From Spirochaetales bacterium (GTDB lineage: Bacteria; Spirochaetota; Spirochaetia; Sphaerochaetales; Sphaerochaetaceae), in NCBI GenBank assembly GCA_003247345.1, contig QJZS01000114.1, positions 1-40,282 on the forward strand: a stretch of DNA of 40,282 nucleotides, read 5' to 3'. The position numbers and the translations under genes are program-made. The notes under the pieces are model-generated. The model did no database searches. It was given only the letters and a program-made list of their open reading frames with translations, and was not told where the DNA came from. Below, one piece after another: positions 23,162 through 30,508 of this stretch; the first letter of the stretch is position 1; every line of letters begins with the position of its first letter.

Positions 23162-24160
23162 TCATTTACCAATCTGTGCGTAGATTTCTTTTCTCAAATC
23201 AGTAAAACCAAGTTTCTCATATGCAGCATCACTAGCCTTTACGAATGCAGCTACATCGGGTTCGATGATCTCGATACCATAACTTACGAGTTGCTTTTCA
23301 GTTTCGGCAATCTTGGACTGTACATACTGAGCATTGCGTTCGCCGGCTGCCTTGGTTTCCTCAAGCAGAATGGTTTGCAAATCTTCAGGAAGAGTCTGGA
23401 ACCATTTCTCACCAACGATCAAACCGTTGATCAACTGGAAGTGTTCGGTACGGATCATATAATGCAGAACTTCATAGATTCTTGAACCAAGAGCTGCAGT
23501 GAGCTGTACTTCACATCCATCAACTGCTTTTGACTGGATACCGGAGTAGGTATCACCCCAAGGCATTGCTACAGGAGTACCACCAAGAGCTGCTACACTT
23601 TCTGCCCAGGCTGGAGCACCTGGAGTACGAATGCGCAATCCTTTCAAATCAGCAGGAGTATAAGCAGGCTTGTTCAAGAAGAAACTTCTTGCACCATCAA
23701 ACCAGTTGAAGGAAAGGATACGAATTCCATTCTCATCTACCAGTTCTTTATTCCATTCTGCAAATTTAGGGCTTTCGGTAACTGCAAGTACTTCATCATA
23801 GTTATTTGCAAAATATGCCATACCGATGATTGCAATGTCATTTACATAGTTACCCATACGCCCTGCATCGGTAACAACTGCAACGTTTACACCCTGCAAT
23901 GCCTGTTCGATGACATCTTCATCGCTGCCAAGCTGTGCGGAAGGATAAATTTCAATCTTCAATCTGCCGTTGGTACGAGTGGCAACTTTTGCAGCCAAGT
24001 CCTTGAAACCTTCAACCATCGGGGAAGTTTCAGCAAGCTGAGTAGAAAGCTTAAGGGTGTATACTTTATCACCCTTTTCTGAACCACCCTGTGCAAATAC
24101 AGAAGCGCTCAGCACGATCATCATTACTAGAACAGTTAAAAACATTCGTGTTTTCTTCAT
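23162..24160 (-). CDS. TRAP transporter substrate-binding protein (DctP family)
   Basis: This is a 332-residue secreted binding protein. The signal peptide (MKKTRMFLTVLVMMIVLSASVFAQGGS) is followed by the DctP fold: YTLKLSTQLAETSPMVEGFKDLA, IEIYPSAQLGSDEDVIEQALQG, and the conserved region GLRIRTPGAPAWAESVAALGGTPVAMPWGDTYSGIQSKAVDGCE. Family members use the Arg of the RIRTPG motif to bind the ligand carboxylate, so an organic acid substrate is likely. The ATG at 24160 has GGAGG upstream, which rules out the longer ORF. A TTGACA promoter overlapped by palindromes lies 45-75 bases upstream. The 700-base region before it also holds an independent promoter-terminator unit. Confidence 0.94.
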   Translation of the reverse strand: MKKTRMFLTVLVMMIVLSASVFAQGGSEKGDKVYTLKLSTQLAETSPMVEGFKDLAAKVATRTNGRLKIEIYPSAQLGSDEDVIEQALQGVNVAVVTDAGRMGNYVNDIAIIGMAYFANNYDEVLAVTESPKFAEWNKELVDENGIRILSFNWFDGARSFFLNKPAYTPADLKGLRIRTPGAPAWAESVAALGGTPVAMPWGDTYSGIQSKAVDGCEVQLTAALGSRIYEVLHYMIRTEHFQLINGLIVGEKWFQTLPEDLQTILLEETKAAGERNAQYVQSKIAETEKQLVSYGIEIIEPDVAAFVKASDAAYEKLGFTDLRKEIYAQIGK

Positions 24161-24196
24161 TAGAATCCTCCATGCCAACAGTATTTTTCATTTGGC

Positions 24197-24210
24197 ATAC
24201 TAGTATACTA
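24197..24210. promoter_or_regulatory. Overlapping palindromes at the TRAP promoter, candidate GntR operator
   Basis: Two perfect 10-bp palindromes share bases: ATACTAGTAT (24197-24206) and TAGTATACTA (24201-24210). They cover the -10 box. The size and position fit an FCD-type GntR repressor site; the link to the regulator at 20458 is inferred. Confidence 0.55.
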
Positions 24211-24234
24211 CAGGCTGTTTTCGGAATCTGTCAA
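24205..24234 (-). promoter_or_regulatory. Promoter of the TRAP operon
   Basis: Minus strand: consensus TTGACA (24229-24234), 18-bp spacer, TAGTAT (24205-24210). TATACT at 24202-24207 would need a 21-bp spacer and is less likely. The leader is short and ends in a good ribosome site. Confidence 0.7.
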
Positions 24235-24376
24235 CAAAAAGTTTTTACAAATTTTCCTAAAACTTATATACTTTTCGTATTTTTTAATTACTTATAGACC
24301 ATATTTATTGAAAAGTAGCTATCAGCGAAATGTATAGTGCTGATCAAGAATGGACTTTTAAGAATGAAAGATACAC

Positions 24377-24414
24377 AAAAAAAGGGACCAGTGATTGGGA
24401 AATATCACTGGCCC
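24377..24414 (-). terminator. Orphan intrinsic terminator upstream of the TRAP operon
   Basis: CCAGTGAT and ATCACTGG form an 8-bp stem, extended by GGG/CCC after one bulged base, with an 8-base loop. The minus strand then has seven consecutive Ts. It ends a leftward transcript that starts near 24591 and contains no annotated gene. Confidence 0.88.
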
Positions 24415-24429
24415 GCGGGATTCGTGTTG

Positions 24430-24504
24430 TTAGGTTATTACAAGTAGAACTAAGAAGCAAATCCAATACAACAACGAAAGAGAAAAACACCCATTCTGAT
24501 GCAT
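24430..24504 (-). CDS. Possible leader peptide rich in branched-chain residues
   Basis: A 24-codon ORF starting ATG-CAT-CAG and ending ...ICFLVLLVIT-stop closes 15 bases before the terminator stem. Seven of its last ten codons are Ile, Leu or Val, as in ilv/leu attenuation leaders. However, no ribosome site precedes it, and T-rich DNA gives hydrophobic peptides in any frame. A competing 65-codon ORF (24344-24541) overlaps it in another frame. I would not call this a proven gene. Confidence 0.25.
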   Translation of the reverse strand: MHQNGCFSLSLLYWICFLVLLVIT

Positions 24505-24553
24505 GATCTAGTAGAAAAACAACGGTGGGAGTGAAGAGCATCTTCCCATTCAG

Positions 24554-24580
24554 CTAAACTTCTATCTTTCCCTCTATCAT
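24554..24580 (-). CDS. Very short ORF with strong ribosome site (MIEGKIEV)
   Basis: An 8-codon ORF begins about 10 bases after the predicted start of the orphan transcript and has AGGAAGG at good spacing. It is the only ORF in this unit with a convincing Shine-Dalgarno. It could be a regulatory upstream ORF whose translation affects folding of the downstream terminator. Confidence 0.35.
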   Translation of the reverse strand: MIEGKIEV

Positions 24581-24597
24581 ATCCCTTCCTGACTATC

Positions 24598-24627
24598 AGC
24601 ATAAGCTGTAAAGTCCTAAATTGTCAA
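24598..24627 (-). promoter_or_regulatory. Strong orphan promoter upstream of the TRAP operon
   Basis: Minus strand: perfect -35 TTGACA (24622-24627), 18-bp spacer, TATGCT (24598-24603); TTATGC gives a 17-bp spacer. The predicted start is near 24591, and the transcript would run about 215 bases to the terminator at 24414-24377. Confidence 0.65.
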
Positions 24628-24827
24628 TATACAAAATACTATACCATTGTCTTATATAAATTTATCGATTTACAATAGCACTATTTAGTTACATTACAAA
24701 ATAATATCCTATTAAAACGGTTTATTAATATATTTCTAATAGAGTATATGTTTCTGTACTATACTGGGGCTTTTTTTGCAGGTTTGCTTCAAGCCCAAGA
24801 ATAATTAAATCTTTTTTTATCTACATA

Positions 24828-24856
24828 TTGACCAAGAGGACTTTGAGAGCTTATAT
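24828..24856 (+). promoter_or_regulatory. Promoter of the marR-like/CoADR operon
   Basis: TTGACC (24828-24833), 17-bp spacer, TTATAT (24851-24856). The start falls near 24863, which is an ATG in frame with the marR-like gene. A second in-frame ATG with GGAGG lies at 24902. The stretch 24631-24827 before it is AT-rich; apart from a GGGCTT/AAGCCC stem-loop near 24768-24815 I see nothing definite there. Confidence 0.65.
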
Positions 24857-24901
24857 TTGTCCATGGCAATAGTTGCTGACATTAATTACATGGAGGTTTG
24901 C

Positions 24902-25255
24902 ATGATCGATCTTTGTGCAATCCGCAAATTACAAACATCTCTACGCAATTTTGAGGATCAGCTGAAAGCTGAGACTGGCTTATCATTCAATGATGCCTTA
25001 TTGCTTTGTGCCGTAAACAAAGGAATTGGAGAACCCAGTGCCTTGGCAAAAGAACTGGAACTATCTCCCTCCAGACTAACAAGAGTCCTAGACAGCTTGG
25101 AAAGTCGAAATCTTGTTGAAAGAACCCTGAGTATCATGGACAGAAGAAGCCTTACCGTCGCATTGACAGTGAAAGGCAGCGAAGTAGTAAAAACCTATAG
25201 TTGTTCCGAGCTTAATCTTCCGGAAGAACTTCAATTTACCCAACCCATCAATTAG
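24902..25255 (+). CDS. MarR-like winged-helix regulator
   Basis: This is a small regulator of 117 residues from ATG 24902. The MarR DNA-binding core is visible: LSFNDALLLCAVNKGIGEPSALAKELELSPSRLTRVLDSLESRNLVERT, then the wing MDRRSLTVALTVKG. It lacks the long dimerisation helices of classical MarR, so it is a short variant. The start is chosen for its GGAGG site; a leaderless start at 24863 would add 13 residues. Three cysteines (DLCAI, LLLCAV, YSCSEL) could sense thiol or persulfide stress. The CoA-disulfide-reductase fusion begins ten bases after its stop with its own AGGAGG, so it is the likely target. Confidence 0.8.
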   Translation: MIDLCAIRKLQTSLRNFEDQLKAETGLSFNDALLLCAVNKGIGEPSALAKELELSPSRLTRVLDSLESRNLVERTLSIMDRRSLTVALTVKGSEVVKTYSCSELNLPEELQFTQPIN

Positions 25256-25265
25256 GAGGACTTTA

Positions 25266-27773
25266 ATGGCTAAGAAATATCTCATCATTGGAGGAGTCGC
25301 AGGAGGTGCAGGTACTGCAGCCCGACTCAGACGAAGAGATGAAGAAGCAGAAATCATCATGTTCGAACGTGGAGAATACATCAGTTATGCAAACTGTGGA
25401 CTCCCCTATTATGCGGGCAACGTAATCACCGATCGTTCACGCTTGTTCGTCATGACCCCTGAGAGATTCAAGGAATCATTGAACGTAGAGGCAAGAATCC
25501 AGAGCGAAGTCGTCTCTATCAACCGTGAAGCAAAATCGGTTCATGTTCGTGATTTGAAAAACAATACTGAGTATGACGAACGCTATGACGCACTTATCCT
25601 TTCTCCTGGTGCAAGTCCAATGCGACCTCCCATTCCAGGTATCGATCACCCAGCCATCCTTTCACTTCGCTCGGTAGCTGATATCGACACAATCAAAGAG
25701 AAAGTAGACAGCCCCACGACAAAACGTGCAGTAGTTGTCGGCGGAGGCTTCATCGGCTTGGAAATGGCCGAGAACCTCAAAGAAAGAGGATTGCAGGTAT
25801 CAGTCGTCGAAGCTCTCGAGCAGGTCATGAATATCATCGACTATGATTTGGCAGCTGAAGTACAACAACACCTCAGAGCTAAGGGTGTCGGTCTTTTCCT
25901 GAAAGACGGAGTAGCAGCCTTTGAGCACCACGACAGCCTGGTAACCGTGCGCCTAGCCTCTGGCACCCTTATCGATGCTGACTTGGTCATCCTTTCCATC
26001 GGTGTTCGTCCTGACACTGCTTTCCTGAAAGATTCCGGTATCAAATTGGCTAAGAACGGAGCTATCATTGTTGATAAGTATTTCTCAACGAATGATGAGA
26101 ATATCAAAGCAGTCGGTGATGCCATTGTATTTCAAAGCCCACTGTCCAAGATGGAGGTAACCATCCCCTTGGCAGGACCTGCAAACAAGCAAGCCCGTAT
26201 TTGTGCAGATAATGTTATCGACGGAAACAAGAAGCCTTATGGTGGAATTATCGGAACCAGTATTGCCAAGATTTTCGATATAACCGTAGCATCAACCGGT
26301 TTGACAAAGAAAGGTTTGAAAGCTGCTGGACTACCCTTCCGCAGTGCCGTTACCCATATCGGTAACCATGCAGGTTATTATCCCAATGTAAGACAACTTA
26401 CCCTTAAGGTCCTATATGAACCTACAACCGGAAAGATTTGGGGTGGCCAAGCAGTTGGCTATGGTGGCGTCGACAAACGCATAGACGTTATTTCGGCATT
26501 CATCGGTAAGGAAGGCAGTGTGTATGATCTTGCCGAGTTTGAACAAGCTTATGCTCCACCATTCTCCAGTGCAAAAGACCCCGTAAACATGGTCGGTTTC
26601 ATCGCCGTCAATGTATTGGAAGGCATGAGTGACACAATCGCTTGGGATGAAGCTGAAGAAGCACGCAAGAACGGTGCATTCATGCTTGACGTCCGAAGTG
26701 CTGAAGAATTTGAGCTGGGAGCAATCGAAGGTGCTGTGAATATTGCACATACCCAACTTCGCTACCATCTCGCAGAAGTACCCAAGGATAAGGAAATCAT
26801 CGTCAACTGTGCTATCGGATTGCGTGGCTACCTTGCTGAACGCATCCTCAGGCAGAATGGGTATACCAACGTTAAGAACCTCACCGGTGGTTTCAAGACC
26901 TATGATCATGCAATTCGTGAACGTGAATTGCTTAAGAACCGAGAAGTTGTCACCATCAAAAAGGACAGTGCAACGATCGATTACCTCAATGAGGATGGTT
27001 CTTTCCGTAAGCGTACCGAGAACAAGATTCTCAAAATCGATGCATGTGGTTTGCAATGCCCCGGACCGATCATTCGCCTGAAGAAAGAGATCGACAACCT
27101 TGAACAAGGCGACCGCATCATCGTAAGAGCTTCTGATCCCGGATTCAGCGTCGATGTTGATGCATGGTGCAAACTCACCGGCAATGACTTGGTATCAGTG
27201 AATACCGCCGAAGGTATCATCGAGGCAGTCATCGAGAAGGGAAATCCTGCAGTTTGTTCCATGCCGGACTCTGCTGGGGAAAAACCGGCAATCTGTGCTC
27301 CTGACAATGGAGCGACCATGGTTGTCTTCTCCAACGATTTGGACAAAGCTTTGGCTTCATTTGTATTGGCTAACGGAGCTGCAGCTTCCGGAAAGCAAGT
27401 CACTATGTTCTTCACCTTCTGGGGTCTTTCCATCCTGAGAAAGAAACAAGCTCCAAAGGTCAAGAAAGACTTCATGGGCAAAATGTTCGGCATGATGCTT
27501 CCCAAGGGATTTGATGAGCTCAAGCTCTCATCCATGAATATGGGCGGTATGGGGGCTAGCATGATGAAAGGCCGCATGAAGAAAAAGAATGTGGACCAAG
27601 TTCAGAAAATGTTTGAGGAAGCCAGGAATGCAGGAGTTCGCATGGTAGCTTGCCAGATGTCGATGGACATCATGGGTATTACCAAGACCGAATTGCTCGA
27701 TGGTATTGAAATCGGAGGCGTAGCAACCTATATGGGAGCTGCCTCAGATAGCAAAGTTAATCTCTTTATCTAA
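25266..27773 (+). CDS. CoA-disulfide reductase / rhodanese / TusA / DsrE four-domain fusion
   Basis: This 835-residue cytoplasmic flavoenzyme probably reduces CoA or related persulfides and passes sulfane sulfur along fused carriers. Residues 1-450 are a pyridine-nucleotide disulfide oxidoreductase: FAD motif IIGGVAGGAGTAAR, single redox Cys44 in SYANCGLPYY as in CoA-disulfide reductases, NAD(P)H motif VVVGGGFIGLEMAENL and FAD-site AVGDAI. A rhodanese domain follows (about 460-560) with active-loop Cys in VNCAIGLRGYLAE. Next is a TusA-like domain (about 590-665; CGLQCPGPIIRLKKEI) and a C-terminal DsrE-like domain (about 680-835) with Cys in VACQMSMDIMGI. All key cysteines are present. Fusions of this order occur in anaerobes. 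It is co-transcribed with the MarR-like gene. Confidence 0.93.
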   Translation: MAKKYLIIGGVAGGAGTAARLRRRDEEAEIIMFERGEYISYANCGLPYYAGNVITDRSRLFVMTPERFKESLNVEARIQSEVVSINREAKSVHVRDLKNNTEYDERYDALILSPGASPMRPPIPGIDHPAILSLRSVADIDTIKEKVDSPTTKRAVVVGGGFIGLEMAENLKERGLQVSVVEALEQVMNIIDYDLAAEVQQHLRAKGVGLFLKDGVAAFEHHDSLVTVRLASGTLIDADLVILSIGVRPDTAFLKDSGIKLAKNGAIIVDKYFSTNDENIKAVGDAIVFQSPLSKMEVTIPLAGPANKQARICADNVIDGNKKPYGGIIGTSIAKIFDITVASTGLTKKGLKAAGLPFRSAVTHIGNHAGYYPNVRQLTLKVLYEPTTGKIWGGQAVGYGGVDKRIDVISAFIGKEGSVYDLAEFEQAYAPPFSSAKDPVNMVGFIAVNVLEGMSDTIAWDEAEEARKNGAFMLDVRSAEEFELGAIEGAVNIAHTQLRYHLAEVPKDKEIIVNCAIGLRGYLAERILRQNGYTNVKNLTGGFKTYDHAIRERELLKNREVVTIKKDSATIDYLNEDGSFRKRTENKILKIDACGLQCPGPIIRLKKEIDNLEQGDRIIVRASDPGFSVDVDAWCKLTGNDLVSVNTAEGIIEAVIEKGNPAVCSMPDSAGEKPAICAPDNGATMVVFSNDLDKALASFVLANGAAASGKQVTMFFTFWGLSILRKKQAPKVKKDFMGKMFGMMLPKGFDELKLSSMNMGGMGASMMKGRMKKKNVDQVQKMFEEARNAGVRMVACQMSMDIMGITKTELLDGIEIGGVATYMGAASDSKVNLFI

Positions 27774-27776
27774 TTT

Positions 27777-27983
27777 CTAATAATGGGGTGGCCTTCTGTC
27801 AGCAATGGCGGGGCCACCTCCTACTTCATCACTCAAATCAACAAGTCGTTTTTCCAAGAGCTCTAGTCGGCTGGTGAGAAGTCCAATCTCTTTGGCTTGC
27901 TCAGTCACTACCGAATTCAGAGTCACTATTGTTTCTTCAGCATACGCCAGTTTCATTTCAAGCTTTGTCAGACGTTCTTCCAT
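27777..27983 (-). CDS. slyX: SlyX family protein
   Basis: This is a 68-residue coiled-coil protein of unknown biochemical function. The heptad-rich N-terminal part (MEERLTKLEMKLAYAEETI ... LTSRLELLEKRL) and the diagnostic C terminus RPPHY identify the SlyX family. ATG 27983 has AGGAG upstream and fits the family length; the ORF-track start at 28037 adds 18 extra residues. It is convergent with the CoA-disulfide-reductase gene, three bases between stops, with no terminator visible in between. Confidence 0.9.
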   Translation of the reverse strand: MEERLTKLEMKLAYAEETIVTLNSVVTEQAKEIGLLTSRLELLEKRLVDLSDEVGGGPAIADRRPPHY

Positions 27984-28077
27984 AGTAATCGCTCCTGACG
28001 CATATCCTATCACGCGTTTCAATACTCGACAACTCACCTATCTGTTGCAAGAATCCTTCAATTTGTGCGAATTTGGC

Positions 28078-28105
28078 TTGTAAGATACCCTTTTCATGCT
28101 ATACT
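28078..28105 (+). promoter_or_regulatory. Promoter of the WYL regulator gene
   Basis: TTGTAA (28078-28083), 16-bp spacer, TATACT (28100-28105). The start should be near 28112, with a leader of about 40 bases to the ATG at 28153. Confidence 0.6.
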
Positions 28106-28152
28106 GACTTGTATTTTGTTGCAAAATGGTGCAGATGAGAGGAATATGAGGA

Positions 28153-29118
28153 ATGAAGGGAGAACGTGTTGCACAACTTGAGTTGCTACTTCACTCTCAC
28201 CCCGAGGGGTTGAGGAGAGCGGAGATTGCAAGGCGACTAGGAGTCCACCGATCTACAATCAGCCGTTATGTTGATGATTTGAAACAATACATCGACATAT
28301 ATGAGGAAAACAACCTCATCAAAATCAAAGACCGTGAAGAGGACGAAAACATCGCCCTCAGTGTTTACGAGAGCCTGGCTTTCAACTTATCTGCAGAGAT
28401 GCTCGCAACCAGTACAGAATTCCAGAATCCCCACTTGGCATCAGGACTCAGAAAGATTGCCATGAACATGCGTTCCTACGCCCCAAAGATCAGTGAGAAT
28501 GTGGTAAGTCTGGCAGAACAAATTGATAAAAAGATCCAAGAGAAAAAGGAAAGCAGCAAATTCAATTCAATCCTTGAAGTTTTGATAGATTCTTGGGTAT
28601 CAGGAAGAATTGTACGTATTGTTCAGAGTCTCAAGGGTTTTGATTCCATCGAAACTGAGCTTGCCCCCTACTTCATCGGATTCCGTGAGGAAGAAAGTTC
28701 ACGTCATCCTATCAGTGTAACGGGAAGATTGAGGCATACCACAGAAATCATCACCATCGACATCAGCACGATCACCAGTGCCATCATCCTTGATGAAACC
28801 TATACGATCCCTGACAACCTCAAGCCTTTCAAATTTCCTGACCGCGAAGAACGGTACGAAGCCATTGACATGGTACCATTGAGCCTTAAGCTCAAGGAAC
28901 GCTCTGCAATGAATGTATTCCATTCCGTAGTACATGGCTCACCTATTTTTGAAAAGCAGAGTGACGGAACTTTGATCTGTAATATGGATGTTGAGAATTC
29001 TATTGAGCTCTATCTGAGAATCATCCAATGTGGTGACTCGGTTGAGATATTGGGACCTGACAGTTTCAGAAAAAAATTCTGCAAAATGCTGAATAAAATC
29101 TTGGCGCTGTATCAGTAA
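28153..29118 (+). CDS. WYL-domain helix-turn-helix transcriptional regulator
   Basis: This is a 321-residue regulator. Residues 1-60 are an HTH_11-like winged helix (HSHPEGLRRAEIARRLGVHRSTISRYVDDL). The middle and C-terminal parts match the general layout of WYL regulators: a strand-rich module around residues 170-260 and a final WCX-like segment ending ILGPDSFRKKFCKMLNKIL. The exact Trp-Tyr-Leu signature is not clear, so assignment is by architecture. WYL domains bind nucleotides or nucleic-acid ligands in other systems. The start is ATG 28153, next to a GA-rich ribosome site. Rubredoxin follows 58 bases later but has its own promoter, so the target is not evident. Confidence 0.75.
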   Translation: MKGERVAQLELLLHSHPEGLRRAEIARRLGVHRSTISRYVDDLKQYIDIYEENNLIKIKDREEDENIALSVYESLAFNLSAEMLATSTEFQNPHLASGLRKIAMNMRSYAPKISENVVSLAEQIDKKIQEKKESSKFNSILEVLIDSWVSGRIVRIVQSLKGFDSIETELAPYFIGFREEESSRHPISVTGRLRHTTEIITIDISTITSAIILDETYTIPDNLKPFKFPDREERYEAIDMVPLSLKLKERSAMNVFHSVVHGSPIFEKQSDGTLICNMDVENSIELYLRIIQCGDSVEILGPDSFRKKFCKMLNKILALYQ

Positions 29119-29126
29119 TAATATTC

Positions 29127-29155
29127 TTGCCCCTCGGCACGAATGTCGATATGCT
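29127..29155 (+). promoter_or_regulatory. Promoter of the rubredoxin gene
   Basis: TTGCCC (29127-29132), 17-bp spacer, TATGCT (29150-29155). The start is near 29162 and leaves a 15-base leader containing GGAGG. Confidence 0.6.
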
Positions 29156-29176
29156 ATGTAGCAGGAGGAAACAACG

Positions 29177-29338
29177 ATGAAAGAGTATGAATGCGATCTT
29201 TGCGGGTATGTATACGACCCCACAGTAGGTGATCCCGATAACGGAATCGAGCCCGGAACAGCTTTTGAAGATCTTCCCGAAGATTGGGTTTGCCCTCTCT
29301 GCGGAGCTCCTAAAACTGACTTTTCACCACGCGACTAA
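29177..29338 (+). CDS. Rubredoxin
   Basis: This is a 53-residue one-iron electron carrier, too short for the ORF track. Both CxxC iron ligands are present ([12 protein letters not shown] and [10 protein letters not shown]), with the typical middle [20 protein letters not shown]. It begins at ATG 29177 after GGAGGAAACAACG. Rubredoxins pass electrons to peroxide- or superoxide-reducing enzymes in anaerobes. It forms its own short transcript, with a promoter upstream and a terminator 18 bases after the stop. Confidence 0.97.
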   Translation: MKEYECDLCGYVYDPTVGDPDNGIEPGTAFEDLPEDWVCPLCGAPKTDFSPRD

Positions 29339-29355
29339 GGTCGCAAATCACTAAG

Positions 29356-29386
29356 AACGGGGATGGTTTTACCTTCCCCGTTTTTT
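29356..29386 (+). terminator. Rubredoxin terminator
   Basis: AACGGGGA and TCCCCGTT form an 8-bp stem, with further GG/CC pairing inside the loop, followed by TTTTTTG on the plus strand. Confidence 0.9.
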
Positions 29387-29407
29387 GTACCCTAAGGAAA
29401 CAGATAT

Positions 29408-29908
29408 ATGATCAGACCAATGAGAAGAATCAACCAAGCGCTCACTTCCGAGCAATCTCAAATGATACTGGACCAAGGCTCCTATGGAGTTCTCGCTTGT
29501 CTTGGTGATGATGACTATCCCTATGCCGTTCCCCTCAACTATGTCTATTTTGAGGGAAAGTTGTATATGCACAGTGCAAAAGAAGGCCACAAGCTCGCAT
29601 CTATTTCAAAACACAATAAGGTGTCATTTACCGTTGTAGGAAACGATACGGTTGTGAGCGAGAAATACACTACCGTTTTTACCAGTGTCATTGCCTTCGG
29701 CAGAGCCTCATTGGCAACGGGAGAAGAACATAAAAAAGCATTTCTTGCCTTAAATGATAAATATTGTGCCGATCGTCCAGACAAAGAACGCATGGAGGCC
29801 GCCTTAAATTGCAACAGAGCAGTCATCATTGCAATAGAAATTGAACATTTGACAGGCAAACAAGCAAAAGAACTCATCGGAGCCCTACCCGGCAGCGATA
29901 AATCTTAG
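29408..29908 (+). CDS. Pyridoxamine-5'-phosphate-oxidase-like flavoprotein, NimA-like
   Basis: This is a 166-residue small flavoprotein of the split-barrel PNPOx-like fold. The opening (RPMRRINQALTSEQSQMILDQGSYGVLACLGDDDYPYAVPLNYVYFEGKLYMHSA) and the middle GHKLASISKHNKVSFTVVG are typical of the NimA/5-nitroimidazole-reductase-like group, which binds FMN or a similar cofactor. A ribosome site (AAGGAAAC) precedes ATG 29408. It is followed after 28 bases by a nitroreductase, forming a two-gene flavin redox unit behind the rubredoxin terminator. The natural substrate is unknown. Confidence 0.88.
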   Translation: MIRPMRRINQALTSEQSQMILDQGSYGVLACLGDDDYPYAVPLNYVYFEGKLYMHSAKEGHKLASISKHNKVSFTVVGNDTVVSEKYTTVFTSVIAFGRASLATGEEHKKAFLALNDKYCADRPDKERMEAALNCNRAVIIAIEIEHLTGKQAKELIGALPGSDKS

Positions 29909-29936
29909 TACATTTGTTTTCATACAGGAGAAATCT

Positions 29937-30506
29937 ATGGAACTCATGGACGCAATCAATAAGAGAAAAGCAAATCGTGCCCTCGACACGAAAACAATAG
30001 ACAATGAAATACTGGTCAGGCTTGCCATGGCAGCTTCGACAGCTCCCTCCTCCATGAATAATCAACCTTGGAGATATGTTACAGTTACCGACCCAAAGGT
30101 CCTTGGAGATCTAAAAGAAACCTTGTCCCCCGGAAATTACTGGGCCAAGAAATCTCCCGCGATTGTCGGGGTTGTTACCAACAATGCATGGGGAATGACC
30201 CTAGGAAATCGAGAGTATGCGCCGTTCGAATTGGGAATGGCTACCATGGCCTATCAGATACAGGCAATTTCTGAAGGGTTATATGTTCACCCGATTGCAG
30301 GTTTCAATGCAGATGAAGCCAAAAAGGTAATGCATATCGCCTCAGAAGATTCTTTGATGGTTCTCTTGGTACTCGGCTATCCTGGAGATGATTCAGGTTT
30401 GAGCGAAAAACATCTTGCCAGCGAAAAATCGGAAAGAGTCCGTCTTCCACTGGAAAAATTCCATTCCTTCAATACTTTTACTGAAGAGATGAAGCCACAA
30501 AAATAA
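29937..30506 (+). CDS. Nitroreductase family protein
   Basis: This is a 189-residue FMN-dependent oxidoreductase. N-terminal KRKANRALDTKTI corresponds to the family's FMN-contacting R-S/A-x-R region, and AASTAPSSMNNQPWRYVTV is the usual FMN-binding loop. The central NREYAPFELGMATMAYQIQAISEGLYVHPIAGF matches the dimer helix and substrate channel region. Length is normal for the short class. ATG 29937 has CAGGAG upstream. It is co-transcribed with the NimA-like gene and convergent with the MFS gene, with only two bases between stops. Confidence 0.9.
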   Translation: MELMDAINKRKANRALDTKTIDNEILVRLAMAASTAPSSMNNQPWRYVTVTDPKVLGDLKETLSPGNYWAKKSPAIVGVVTNNAWGMTLGNREYAPFELGMATMAYQIQAISEGLYVHPIAGFNADEAKKVMHIASEDSLMVLLVLGYPGDDSGLSEKHLASEKSERVRLPLEKFHSFNTFTEEMKPQK

Positions 30507-30508
30507 AA

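Noticed and set aside
24344-24541. 65-codon minus-strand ORF spanning the orphan terminator
   Set aside because: It reads through the terminator stem and has only a weak site too close to its ATG. The hydrophobic composition follows from T-rich DNA. Kept only as part of the leader discussion.
24767-24816. GGGCTT...AAGCCC hairpin with internal T-run before the marR-like promoter
   Set aside because: The T-run is in the loop, not after the stem, and the loop is long. It is not convincing as a terminator or riboswitch.
26412-27107. 231-codon minus-strand ORF
   Set aside because: Antisense to the four-domain CoA-disulfide-reductase fusion; no ribosome site or recognisable domain.
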